From Micromonospora sp. ATCC 39149 (GTDB lineage: Bacteria; Actinomycetota; Actinomycetes; Mycobacteriales; Micromonosporaceae): a stretch of 64,000 bases of DNA. Positions within the stretch are counted from its first letter, which is position 1, and each line of letters opens with the position of its first letter. The stretch is from the NCBI RefSeq assembly GCF_000158815.1, contig NZ_GG657738.1:4727947-4791946 (forward strand). Direction: 5' to 3'. Below are positions 39,495 to 47,550 of this stretch, one piece after another. The notes beneath the pieces were generated by a model, which ran no database searches, was not told the origin of the DNA, and was given only the letters and a program-made list of their open reading frames with translations. Both the position numbers and the translations under genes were made by a program.

Positions 39495-40100
39495 TCAGGG
39501 CTGGATGTCGACGGACCGTAGTCCATCGACGAGGAGCGCGACCATGCGACGGCCGTGGTCCGGCTCCTCGCCCGGTAGGGGGGCGCACAGTTTCGCGACC
39601 GCGTAGAGCAGGTCCTGCGAGCTGACCACGGCCCGGATTTCGCCGGCCGCGGTCGCGGCATCGAGCAACGACCCCAGCGCTGGTCCCAGCTTCTCCATCA
39701 AGTAGCCGGAGAGGCCGTCGAATGCCGGATCGCCGGAGTGCAGCGCCGCGGCGAACCCGCGTTTGGTCGCGACGAACGCGGCGAGCCGTTCGAGCCACCT
39801 CGCGAGGGCGATGTCCGGCTTGTGCTCGGCGGCCAGCGCCGGGGCCGCATCGGCGCAGGCGTCGATCTCGCGCTCGATCACTGCCTTGATCAGGTCGGAG
39901 CGCTGCGGGAAGTGCCGGTAGAGGGTGCCGACGCCGAGTCCGGCAAGGTCGGTGATCTCCTTCGCGGGCGCATCGACGCCCGAGGTGCCGAAGACCGTCT
40001 TCGCTGCATCGAGCAGCGCCTCGACGTTGCGGCGCGCGTCGGTGCGGATCCGGCGCGGTGCGCTCGCGGCCGTTCTCGAACCGGTGGTGTCGTTGGACAC
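39495..40100 (-). CDS. TetR-family repressor
   Basis: A 201-residue regulator. The HTH is ALLDAAKTVFGTSGVDAPAK with LAGLGVGTLYRHFPQRSDLI (the GxGTLYRHF signature). The C-terminal domain (about 80-201) is helical, as in ligand-binding TetR dimers. GTG 40100 has an excellent aaggaggg site; the N-terminus is basic. It is divergent from an aldo-keto reductase gene with palindromes between them, so it probably represses both. Confidence 0.9.
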   Translation of the reverse strand: MSNDTTGSRTAASAPRRIRTDARRNVEALLDAAKTVFGTSGVDAPAKEITDLAGLGVGTLYRHFPQRSDLIKAVIEREIDACADAAPALAAEHKPDIALARWLERLAAFVATKRGFAAALHSGDPAFDGLSGYLMEKLGPALGSLLDAATAAGEIRAVVSSQDLLYAVAKLCAPLPGEEPDHGRRMVALLVDGLRSVDIQP

Positions 40101-40114
40101 GGTGGCCCTCCTTG

Positions 40115-40150
40115 CTTTTCCGGAAAAGCTTTCCGTATAGTTCCGGAAAG
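40115..40150. promoter_or_regulatory. TetR operators over the reductase promoter
   Basis: Two inverted repeats lie in tandem: cttttccggaaaag (40115-40128), a perfect 14-bp palindrome, and ctttccg/cggaaag (40129-40135/40144-40150). Both contain TTTCCGGAAA-like halves. A promoter for the reductase fits as ttgctt (40112-40117), 18 bases, tatagt (40136-40141), so bound repressor would cover it. Confidence 0.7.
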
Positions 40151-40188
40151 AGATTCCGCTTCTCCCACCATACCGCGAGGAGACGCTC

Positions 40189-41211
40189 ATGCAGTACCGC
40201 ACCCTGGGCCGGACCGGCATCAAGGTCAGCCCGTACGCACTCGGTGCGCTGATGCTCGCCACGTCGATAGGCAACTCCGACCCGCAGGACTCGATCCGAG
40301 TGATCCACAAGGCGCTGGACGCCGGCATCAACCTCATCGACACCTCCGACACCTACGGCGACTCGGAGGAGGTCGTGGGCCGGGCGCTCAAGGGACGGCG
40401 AGACACCGTCGTGCTCGCCACCAAGTTCGGCCGGCCTGCCGGCACCGACCCCAACCAGCAGGGCACCTCCCGCCGCTGGATCATGACCGCGGTCGAGAAC
40501 TCGCTGCGCCGCCTGCAGACCGACCACATCGACCTCTACCAGGTGCACAAGCTGGACCCGGACACGGACATCGAGGAAACCCTCTCCGCGCTCACCGACC
40601 TGATCCGCGCCGGCAAGGTGCGGGCGATCGGATCGTCCAACACGCCGGCCGTCGACATCGTCAATGCCCAGTGGCTTTCCGAACGGCGCGGGCTGGAACG
40701 CTTCCGCACCGAGCAGCTGCCGTACTCGATCCTCAACCGCGGCATCGAGAACGACGTACTGCCGGTAGCCCAGCGCCACGGCCTCGGCACCCTGGCGTGG
40801 GGCCCGCTCGGCCAGGGAATGCTCACCGGCCGCGTCCGCAAAGGTCAGCAGAACGACCTGAGCCGCGCGCACTACTTCAAACACCTCAACGACGAGCGCC
40901 GCATCGACGTCGTCGAACAACTCATCCCGCTCGCCGACGAGGCCGGCCTGCCGCTGACCCACCTCGCCATGGCGTTCACCATCGCGCATCCGGGCGTGAC
41001 CAGCACACTGCTCGGCGCGCGCACCATGGAACAGCTCGACGACCTGCTCAAGGGCATCGGCGTCGCGCTCACCGACGACATCCTCGACCGGATCGACGAG
41101 ATCGTTCCGCCCGGCACCGACGTCACCCGCCTCGACCAGGCCTACGTGCCCCCGCCTGTGGTGAACCCGGCCCTGCGCCGCCGACCGGCCGGCGAACGCA
41201 GCGCAGTCTGA
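40189..41211 (+). CDS. Aldo/keto reductase
   Basis: A 340-residue NADPH-dependent oxidoreductase of the AKR superfamily (YajO/PhdA-like group). The catalytic tetrad region is seen: LIDTSDTYGDSEEVVGRAL (Asp, Tyr), VVLATKFGRP (Lys) and HIDLYQVHKLDPD (His). The cofactor region IGSSN and the C-terminal SVTSTLLGARTMEQLDD-like segment (HPGVTSTLLGARTMEQLDD) are present. Its divergent TetR regulator and the operators at 40115-40150 suggest induction by a xenobiotic or aldehyde; the substrate is unknown. Confidence 0.92.
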   Translation: MQYRTLGRTGIKVSPYALGALMLATSIGNSDPQDSIRVIHKALDAGINLIDTSDTYGDSEEVVGRALKGRRDTVVLATKFGRPAGTDPNQQGTSRRWIMTAVENSLRRLQTDHIDLYQVHKLDPDTDIEETLSALTDLIRAGKVRAIGSSNTPAVDIVNAQWLSERRGLERFRTEQLPYSILNRGIENDVLPVAQRHGLGTLAWGPLGQGMLTGRVRKGQQNDLSRAHYFKHLNDERRIDVVEQLIPLADEAGLPLTHLAMAFTIAHPGVTSTLLGARTMEQLDDLLKGIGVALTDDILDRIDEIVPPGTDVTRLDQAYVPPPVVNPALRRRPAGERSAV

Positions 41212-41402
41212 AACGGACACCACCGCTACTGGGCCAGCAAGATCCGGATCGGCCACTACCCGGGCGCCGGCATCTCGACCGCAAGGTCAGACTCTCGCCT
41301 GGCCGCTGACCTGCATGTCCGACACGATCCGGCACCGTCCGGCGGGCCTCGGCAGAGACCACCGATTAGGAAGAGTCTGCGCAGTGAGCGGATGTCCGCG
41401 CG

Positions 41403-41900
41403 CTACTCGTTGATGAGCTGCTCTCGCAGAATGTCTGCGTGCCCACAGTGCTGGGCGAGCTCGCGCAGTACGTGGAGGTACACCCACCGCAGCGGAAGCG
41501 GGCCTCGCCGGTTGCCGTGAAGGATGTCGTCCAGGCCCAGGGATGACGTCGCATGGCGTGATGCTTCGCAGGCTTCGCGGTGTGCCTGCTGGACGGTGGC
41601 GATCGTGTCGTCGTCGGCGAGGATGAACGACTCGTCTGGCGTCGCAGGGATGCCGATCTCCGCGCGCGACCGGCACGTGACCGCTTCGTCGAACCAGACT
41701 TTCTCGACGAAGGTCGCGTGCTTCACAAGACCCAGCAGCGTGGTCCGGGAGGCCACCAACGAGCGGCGCGCCTGTTCCTCTGTCAGCCCGTCCAAGCAGC
41801 CATTGAGCGCGCTGCGGTGCTCGTCGAGGAACGCCTCGAACTGGGCCCGGGCGGGCTGTGCGACGACCTGGTCGGCGAAGGTGGGCGGGTAGGAAGGCAT
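41403..41900 (-). CDS. DinB family protein (DUF664-like)
   Basis: A 165-residue four-helix-bundle protein of the DinB/YfiT type. HRSALNGCLDGLTEEQARRS at the start, LGLVKHATFVEKVWFDEAV (metal His in KHA) and LHVLRELAQHCGHADILREQL (two metal-site His) are typical. Members bind Ni or Zn and include thiol transferases. ATG 41900 is preferred; GTG or ATG 41927 would add nine residues. It is divergent from the NTF2-like gene. Confidence 0.88.
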   Translation of the reverse strand: MPSYPPTFADQVVAQPARAQFEAFLDEHRSALNGCLDGLTEEQARRSLVASRTTLLGLVKHATFVEKVWFDEAVTCRSRAEIGIPATPDESFILADDDTIATVQQAHREACEASRHATSSLGLDDILHGNRRGPLPLRWVYLHVLRELAQHCGHADILREQLINE

Positions 41901-41996
41901 GGGTGAAGCATTCCAAACCGTCGCCAAGAACGACTACGGACGTCGGCACGGCCGGACGCACCCGTTCAGCGCTCGGTCAGGTGGCAAGCTGAACCC

Positions 41997-42389
41997 ATGG
42001 ACAGGAAGCAGGTGACTGACTGGATCGCGGCCTACGAGCGTGCGTGGCGGACGCCGGGGACGGAGGTGCTCGCCACAATCTTCGCCGCGCAGGCCAGCTA
42101 TCTGCAGGGGCCGTACCAGGAAGCGATCATCGGTCTGCCGGCCATAGCCCGGATGTGGGAGAACGAGCGAGATGGCCCCGATGAGGTGTTCCACATGACC
42201 AGTGAGGTCGTCGCGGTCGAGGGCGACACTGCGGTGGCGCGGGTGGAGGTCCGCTACGGCGACCCAACCGACCAGGAGTATCGCGACCTGTGGATCTTGC
42301 GTTTCGCCGGGGACGGGCGCTGCAACTCGTTCGAGGAGTGGCCCTTCCGGCCGCCGCAGCCGCCCACCGCCCGTCTCGCTGGAAGCTGA
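41997..42389 (+). CDS. NTF2/SnoaL-like protein
   Basis: A 130-residue alpha+beta-cone protein of the nuclear-transport-factor-2-like superfamily. Seen: DWIAAYERAWRTPGTEVLAT, FAAQASYLQGPYQEAIIGLP and the sheet EVVAVEGDTAVARVEVRYGD, then RDLWILRFAGDGRC. Such proteins are small enzymes or ligand binders; the exact role is unknown. ATG 41997 is the only good start. Confidence 0.82.
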   Translation: MDRKQVTDWIAAYERAWRTPGTEVLATIFAAQASYLQGPYQEAIIGLPAIARMWENERDGPDEVFHMTSEVVAVEGDTAVARVEVRYGDPTDQEYRDLWILRFAGDGRCNSFEEWPFRPPQPPTARLAGS

Positions 42390-42564
42390 CACGCGCACGC
42401 CACGACACCCCAAGCGCTGTCAGCGTCAGGTGAGCCACCTGATCTTGTCGGCTCCTGGGCCCATCACCGCGTGACAGCCGGTACCGACTCGAATGGCGGG
42501 CGGACAGTAACAGGATGGCCCCATCCGGGGTGTCGCTGCCCGATCTGACCGGAACGGTGCACCG

Positions 42565-43164
42565 TCAGTTGCCGCCCTGGGGGGCGCGGGGCTTGGCGCG
42601 TACGTGCACGCGCTCGCCCTGGCGGCCGAGGATGCTGAGGATCTCGACGAAGTTTTGCCCGGTGCTGCCGAACCAGTGCGGCAGCCGGGTGTCGAACTCG
42701 GCCGCCTCGCCGGCACGGAGCACGAAGTCGTGCCCGGCCAGGACGAGGCGGAGGCGTCCGGAGAGCACGTAAAGCCATTCGTAACCCTCGTGGACGCGTA
42801 GGTCAGGCTCGGTCTGGTCTGCAGGGATGATCACCTTCCAGGCCTGCAGGGAACTGGCTTGCCGGGTCAGCGGCAGCACAGTGCGGCCGTTCGCCCGCCT
42901 GGGGACGAGACGTATCCGCGGGTCGCCGACCTCGGGCGCGCCGACGAGCTCGTCCAGCGGCACCTGGTGGGCCTGGGCGATCGGCAGCAGGAGTTCCAGG
43001 CTGGGCCGGCGTTGGCCGCCCTCCAACCGCGACAGCGTGCTCTTGGAGATGCCGGTGGCCTCGGCCAGCGCGGTCAGGGTGACGCCGCGCTGGGTGCGCA
43101 GGCGTTTGAGGCGGGGGCCGACCTCGGCCAGGGCGGCGGCGATCGCGGGTAGATGTTGATCCAC
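42565..43164 (-). CDS. XRE-family regulator with C-terminal cupin
   Basis: A 199-residue regulator. An N-terminal HTH (RLKRLRTQRGVTLTALAEAT and ISKSTLSRLEGGQRRPS) is followed by a linker and a cupin_2 domain: DLRVHEGYEWLYVLSGRLRL with metal-like His/Glu and GHDFVLRAGEAAEFDTRLPH. GTG 43164 begins the conserved N-terminus. It is divergent from the TrxR-like flavoprotein with a palindrome in the gap, so it probably controls that gene and itself. Confidence 0.9.
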   Translation of the reverse strand: MDQHLPAIAAALAEVGPRLKRLRTQRGVTLTALAEATGISKSTLSRLEGGQRRPSLELLLPIAQAHQVPLDELVGAPEVGDPRIRLVPRRANGRTVLPLTRQASSLQAWKVIIPADQTEPDLRVHEGYEWLYVLSGRLRLVLAGHDFVLRAGEAAEFDTRLPHWFGSTGQNFVEILSILGRQGERVHVRAKPRAPQGGN

Positions 43165-43194
43165 GGCCCCATTCCACCCCGGTTTTCCCGGAAA

Positions 43195-43212
43195 CGGCAA
43201 CAACAGTTGCCG
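43195..43212. promoter_or_regulatory. Palindrome between XRE-cupin and flavoprotein genes
   Basis: cggcaac (43195-43201) and gttgccg (43206-43212) are perfect 7-bp arms with spacer aaca. The site lies 31 bases from both genes' starts and is the best operator candidate for the XRE regulator. A weaker gttttcccggaaac-like palindrome precedes it. Confidence 0.6.
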
Positions 43213-43242
43213 CTTAGAGCGGCTCGGAGCAGCCTGGGCCTC

Positions 43243-44217
43243 ATGAACAAGTACGACGTCGTGGTGGTGGGCGGCGGCCCCGCCGGATTGAACGCCGCCC
43301 TGGTGCTGGCCCGAGCCCGGCGCCGGGTGGCGGTCGTGGACGCCGGCCACCCGCGCAACGCCCCCGCTACCCGCCTGCACGGATTCCTGTCCCGCGACGG
43401 CATGCCGCCGCACGATCTGCTTAGCGCCGGGCGGGCCGAGGTGGCAGGGTACGGCGGTCGTCTCATCGACGACACCGTGGTCGGCATCGAACGCGGCTTC
43501 CGGGTCCACCTGGCCACCGCACCAGCGCTGAGCGCCCGGCGCGTCCTCGTGGCCACCGGCCTGCGCGACGACCTGCCCGCGATTCCGGGCCTCGCCGAGC
43601 GGTGGGGCCGGGACGTGCTGCACTGCCCGTACTGCCACGGCTACGAGGTCCGTGATCGACCGCTCGGTGTGCTGGGCGGCACGGTGGACGCGGTGCAGCA
43701 CGCCCTGCTCGTGCGGCAATGGTCGCCCGACGTCGCCTTCTTCGCGCACACCCACGACCTCACCGCTGACGATCGGGAGCGGCTGACCGCCCGCGGTATC
43801 CGCATCGTCGACGGAACGGTGGCGCGGCTCGTGATCGACCGCGACCGGCTCGCCGGCGTCGAACTGGACCGCGGCAGCGTCGTCGCCCCTGCGGCGATCT
43901 TCGTTCGGCCCCGGTTCGTGCCGAGCAACAACCTGCTCACCGGCCTGGACTGCCAGGTGGACGGCAACGGCTGGGTGGTCGTCGACCAGACGGGCCGGAC
44001 CAGCGTGCCCGGTGTCTGGGCCGCGGGCAACGCCGTCGACCCGCGCGCCCAGGTGATCACCGCCGCCGGCGCCGGATCGGCTGCCGCCATCGCCCTGCAC
44101 GCCGACCTGGTCGAGGAGGACGTCCAGCGCGCCGTCGCGGACGCCCGCCCGTTCTCGGCCGCACTGGAACGACAAGTCACCGAGGCCGTCCTCGCCGGGC
44201 GCCGCCACGGTCTCTGA
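43243..44217 (+). CDS. Thioredoxin-reductase-like FAD/NAD(P) oxidoreductase
   Basis: A 324-residue flavoprotein. FAD-binding GGGPAGLNAALVLARARRRV at the N-terminus, the redox-active CPYC in VLHCPYCHGYEV, an NAD(P) site in LGVLGGTVDAVQHALLVRQW and the C-terminal FAD-binding SVPGVWAAGNAVDPRAQV are seen. The NAD(P) glycine motif (GGTVDA) departs from GxGxxG, as in some TrxR-like members. ATG 43243. Probably handles disulfide or quinone redox under the divergent XRE-cupin regulator. Confidence 0.88.
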   Translation: MNKYDVVVVGGGPAGLNAALVLARARRRVAVVDAGHPRNAPATRLHGFLSRDGMPPHDLLSAGRAEVAGYGGRLIDDTVVGIERGFRVHLATAPALSARRVLVATGLRDDLPAIPGLAERWGRDVLHCPYCHGYEVRDRPLGVLGGTVDAVQHALLVRQWSPDVAFFAHTHDLTADDRERLTARGIRIVDGTVARLVIDRDRLAGVELDRGSVVAPAAIFVRPRFVPSNNLLTGLDCQVDGNGWVVVDQTGRTSVPGVWAAGNAVDPRAQVITAAGAGSAAAIALHADLVEEDVQRAVADARPFSAALERQVTEAVLAGRRHGL

Positions 44218-44253
44218 ACCCACAACCCCATCATTGTTGAAGGAGCACTCACC

Positions 44254-44505
44254 ATGCCCGAAGACTCGATCGCCCACCCGCCGACGCGCGTCGGGCCGCC
44301 GCCCCGGCATCACATGGCCCTGATGATCTGGCTGGCCGTGTTCCCCACGCTCACCGTGCTGCAACTGCTGCTCGGCGACCTGCTCCGGGACACGCCGACG
44401 GTGCTGCGCACCCTGGTTCTGGCCACCATCGCGGTGCCGATCGTCATCTACGGCCTCTTGCCGCCGATGCAACGCCTGCGCATGTACTTGACCAGCCGCC
44501 GATAG
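44254..44505 (+). CDS. Small two-TM membrane protein
   Basis: An 83-residue protein with two TM helices: ALMIWLAVFPTLTVLQLLLG and TLVLATIAVPIVIYGLLPPM, ending with a basic tail LRMYLTSRR. It resembles the C-terminal membrane part of some actinobacterial antibiotic-biosynthesis-monooxygenase proteins, but no enzyme domain is present. ATG 44254 has gaagga 9 bases upstream. Co-directional with the flavoprotein 36 bases away, so probably one operon. Confidence 0.75.
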   Translation: MPEDSIAHPPTRVGPPPRHHMALMIWLAVFPTLTVLQLLLGDLLRDTPTVLRTLVLATIAVPIVIYGLLPPMQRLRMYLTSRR

Positions 44506-44923
44506 CTCAGCGGTTACGGGGTTCGTATGCCGCGACCTCCGGCGTGGGCAGTCACTCCAGGCGTACCTGCTCGGGTTGGTGGAGACGCCGGCGCGACGCT
44601 GCGCAACACGGCGGTTCTTGATCGCTTCGCCGGCCGATCGGACGGCGCGCGCTGCCTGCCAGGGGAAAGTGCCGCGGAGCTGACCGAGCAGCGGGAGCAG
44701 CGCGGACCATGGGGAGACGCGGAGTGGTAGTCGTGAATGCGTCTGCCCTTGCGGGCGCTCCGGTCGACGACGGGCCGGTAGGCGACGAGCGGGCACTAGG
44801 TTTTGGGACCCCTGTGAGCCCGGGGCGGGGCCTCGTGGGCCACTACGGTCAGGGAGATGGTGCGGTCCGGGCCGCCCTGGCCACCGGCGAGGCCGCTTCC
44901 GGGCGGACGACAGGAGCGACGCG
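44506..44923. other. Gap with a possible transposase scrap
   Basis: There is no intact gene in these 418 bases. In one plus-strand frame near 44545-44610, LQAYLLGLVETPARRC resembles the start of an IS701/IS4-type transposase, but it is short and soon meets a stop. The remainder gives no coding signal that I can support. The promoter of the next gene may lie near 44820-44900. Confidence 0.35.
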
Positions 44924-45727
44924 ATGACCACCACGGATCCCGACGGGGCGACGGTCCTGCGGCTGCGCGCCGCCGGCTGCGTCTTCGCCGAGGACGAGGC
45001 CCGACTACTCGTCGAGGCCGCGCGAACGCCGGAGGAGCTGCACGACCTGACGCGGCGGCGGGTGCTCGGCGAGCCGCTGGAGGCCATCCTCGGCTGGGCC
45101 GAGTTCTGTGGGCTGCGGGTCATCGTCGAGTCCGGCGTGTTCGTGCCCCGCCAGCGCACCACCTACCTCGTCGAGCAGGCCGTCGCCGTCACCTCGCCGG
45201 GCGCGGTGGTGGTGGACCTGTGCTGCGGGACGGGGGCGATCGGCGCGGCCGTCGCGGCCCGCGTGCCCGGCACCCGGCTGTACGCCTGCGACATCGAGCC
45301 CGCGTCGGTGCGCTGCGCCCGCCGCAACCTCGAACCGATCGGCGGGCACGTCTACGAGGGCGACCTCTACGACGCCCTCCCGGGCAGGCTTCGGGGCGCC
45401 GTTGACGTGTTGGTCGTCAACGCGCCGTACGTGCCCACCGACGAGATCGCCATGATGCCGCCGGAGGCGCGCGAGCACGAGCCCCTGGTGGCGCTCGACG
45501 GCGGCTTTGACGGTGTCGAGGTGCACCGCCGGGTGGCCGAGGGCGCGGCGCGGTGGCTCGCCCCCGGTGGGCACCTGATCATCGAGACCGGTGAGAGCCA
45601 GGCCGCGTGGACGGCGGCGGCGATGTCGGCGCACGGGCTGGTGGCACGCACCGCCACCTCCGACGAGTGGTACTGCACCGTGGCCGTCGGACAGCGGCCC
45701 CACGCTCCTCTGCCGATACGTTCCTGA
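44924..45727 (+). CDS. HemK/PrmC-related N5-glutamine methyltransferase
   Basis: A 267-residue SAM-dependent methyltransferase of the actinobacterial PrmC-related group of unknown substrate. The SAM motif VVDLCCGTGAIGAAVAARVP and the catalytic loop VVNAPYVPTDEIAMMP, where NAPY replaces the usual NPPY, are seen; the latter variant is found in this subgroup. N-terminal residues resemble the PrmC helical domain (RRRVLGEPLEAILGWAEF). ATG 44924 has caggag upstream. It is not the main PrmC. Confidence 0.88.
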   Translation: MTTTDPDGATVLRLRAAGCVFAEDEARLLVEAARTPEELHDLTRRRVLGEPLEAILGWAEFCGLRVIVESGVFVPRQRTTYLVEQAVAVTSPGAVVVDLCCGTGAIGAAVAARVPGTRLYACDIEPASVRCARRNLEPIGGHVYEGDLYDALPGRLRGAVDVLVVNAPYVPTDEIAMMPPEAREHEPLVALDGGFDGVEVHRRVAEGAARWLAPGGHLIIETGESQAAWTAAAMSAHGLVARTATSDEWYCTVAVGQRPHAPLPIRS

Positions 45728-45966
45728 CCGGCCCTGGCGTGTCAGGCATCGGTATTGAGCAGCGCCGTGCCGCAGCCCGCGCTCTCGGGCAGGCACCGGC
45801 AACCGTCGGCTCGACGCCGCTTGTCGCGTCGTCGGGGCGCCGGTGGGACGGCGGCCGGCGCGGCACCCGGTGGGTGGGGCTGCCGCGCCGGCCTGATCCG
45901 CGTTCGGAGGTACCCCCTACCTCAGCGGATCGCCCTTGGTGCTGGTAGTCGCCAGCGGTGGGTGGT

Positions 45967-46611
45967 TCAGGCGAGCACGTCGAAGGTGAAGGTCTTCGCG
46001 CCGGAGGTGATGGTGCTGCCGTTGGAGGCGAGGACGCCGGTCACCTCGAAGGTGACGGCGTAGGTGCCAGCGGCGTCGAAGGCCCAGTTGGCGTGGGCGT
46101 GGACGTTGCGGTTGACGTTGAGGCTGTCGGGCAGGCCGTTGCCGCTGTCGAACAGCACCGTCGGCGTACCGCTGGAGACGGTGTAGACGCTGAATCCGGC
46201 GGGCCCGGCGACGTTGGTGAGTCTGAACGTGACGCGGTTGTTCTGGAAGATCCCGGTGGGCACCTCGAGGGTGTTCCAGCCGGGCCAGAGCAGGCCGGTG
46301 GTGTTGGACTGGGGCAGGATCCACGCCTGGCCGCCGGTGCCGAGGAAGGACCAGGCGGAGCCGGAGGGCACGGTGGTCTTGGCGGTGGAGGGAACTTGGA
46401 ACAGGACGTCGGCGGGGTCGCGTTCGATGTCGGTGGCACCGGTGTGGTCCATGACGGTGACGCTGAGAGCGCCTGCGGCGTAGTCGACGTCGATGATGTC
46501 GACGTGTCCGCTGGAGAGGGTGACCGAAGCCGCCTGTGCGGGGCTGGTGGCTCCTGTGAGCAGGGCGGCGGTGACGGCGAGGCCGGCGAGGAGACGACGG
46601 TAATTCCGCAT
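45967..46611 (-). CDS. Secreted choice-of-anchor M protein, free form A
   Basis: A 214-residue exported protein. A Sec signal (LLAGLAVTAALLTGATSPAQA) is followed by one complete choice-of-anchor M (TIGR03769) repeat: GHVDIIDVDY, WSFLGTGGQAWILPQ, LLWPGWNT, FSVYTVSSGTPTVLFDSG and NVHAHANWAFDAAGTYAVTF. No anchor is present, so it is free in the wall or medium. The GHxD and HxHxxW residues are candidate metal ligands. Five bases separate it from 46617-47264, sharing the box at 47303. Confidence 0.88.
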   Translation of the reverse strand: MRNYRRLLAGLAVTAALLTGATSPAQAASVTLSSGHVDIIDVDYAAGALSVTVMDHTGATDIERDPADVLFQVPSTAKTTVPSGSAWSFLGTGGQAWILPQSNTTGLLWPGWNTLEVPTGIFQNNRVTFRLTNVAGPAGFSVYTVSSGTPTVLFDSGNGLPDSLNVNRNVHAHANWAFDAAGTYAVTFEVTGVLASNGSTITSGAKTFTFDVLA

Positions 46612-46616
46612 GATGA

Positions 46617-47264
46617 TTACGCCTTCACCAGGATGCGCAGGGTGGTCGGTTCGGAGGTCACCTGCTGGCCGTCGGCGAGGGTGCCGGTGGCGCGGAAGGT
46701 GACGCAGTAGGTGCCAGCGGCGTCGAAGGCCCAGTTGGCGTGCATGTGGTCGCCGGCCGTGAGGGTCAGCGCGTCGGGCAGACCGTTGCCGCTGTCGGCG
46801 AGAACCACGGGCTGGCCGACGGCGTTCTCGGTGTAGATCGCCAGTTGGCCGGGGCCGCTCACCGACTGCACGTTCAGGGTGAGCTGGTCACCCGCGAAGG
46901 CACCGGCCTCGATCTCCTCGGCGGCGATGCCGGGCCAGACGAGGTTGGTGTTCTGGATCTCGGGAAGAACCCAGACCTTCGACACGCCGGGGGTGCCGAG
47001 GAAGCTGAAGGCGGGGTCGTTGGGCACGGTGATCTTGGCTTGGCGCTTGACGACGATGGCGACGCCGTCGGTGGCGTACTCGACGTCGTTGTCCTCGTCG
47101 TGGACGCCGATCTCGAGCGCACCTGCTTCGTATGCGATGTCGACGAGGTCGATGTGCCCGGTGCTGAACACGACGGTGGTCGCGGCCTGCGCGGGCGCGG
47201 CGGAGGCGACGAGCCCGGCGGTGACCGCTGCCGTCGCGAGCAGCATGCGGAGGGAAGGACGCAC
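46617..47264 (-). CDS. Secreted choice-of-anchor M protein, free form B
   Basis: A 215-residue secreted protein. Signal peptide (ATAAVTAGLVASAAPAQA), then one repeat with GHIDLVDIAY, FSFLGTPGVSKVWVLPEIQ, NLVWPGIAAEE, LAIYTENAVGQPVVLADSG and GDHMHANWAFDAAGTYCVTF. GTG 47264 has gggagaggag before it, so it is preferred over in-frame starts further up. A Zur-type box ends 39 bases upstream. Likely a zinc-binding or zinc-shuttling surface protein; binding itself is not shown. Confidence 0.88.
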   Translation of the reverse strand: MRPSLRMLLATAAVTAGLVASAAPAQAATTVVFSTGHIDLVDIAYEAGALEIGVHDEDNDVEYATDGVAIVVKRQAKITVPNDPAFSFLGTPGVSKVWVLPEIQNTNLVWPGIAAEEIEAGAFAGDQLTLNVQSVSGPGQLAIYTENAVGQPVVLADSGNGLPDALTLTAGDHMHANWAFDAAGTYCVTFRATGTLADGQQVTSEPTTLRILVKA

Positions 47265-47302
47265 GTGGAACTCCTCTCCCGGATCCCCAGTGGACCGGTT
47301 GA

Positions 47303-47317
47303 TGAAAACGATAGTCG
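47303..47317. promoter_or_regulatory. Zur-type box 1 (two free choice-of-anchor M genes)
   Basis: TGAAAACGATAGTCG matches the window consensus TGAAAACGATTNTCA at 12 of 14 fixed positions. It is also the core of a perfect 7-3-7 palindrome, aaaacga-tag-tcgtttt. It lies 39 bases before the GTG start at 47264 and should repress that pair when zinc is plentiful. Confidence 0.75.
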
Positions 47318-47550
47318 TTTTGCATAATCCAGGAAAGGGCCGATTGGACCACAGGGCACCCGCAAACAAGAAGAAGCCGCAGTCATCAGGCCACGGCAGT
47401 TCGCCCGATCACAGGTCGTACGAAACGCCGCGAGTTCCCGGTCGCCGTGCCCACGCCTGGCCTCATGCACACTGCTTCGTCCCGCAGCCCTTGGCCTGAT
47501 CTTCTTCCCTGGACGAGAGGATCGATCGATCGAGGACTGCGGCATGCCGC

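Noticed and set aside
39738..41309. Long plus-strand frame over the TetR and reductase genes
   Set aside because: Out-of-frame shadow; the 40189 frame has the catalytic residues.
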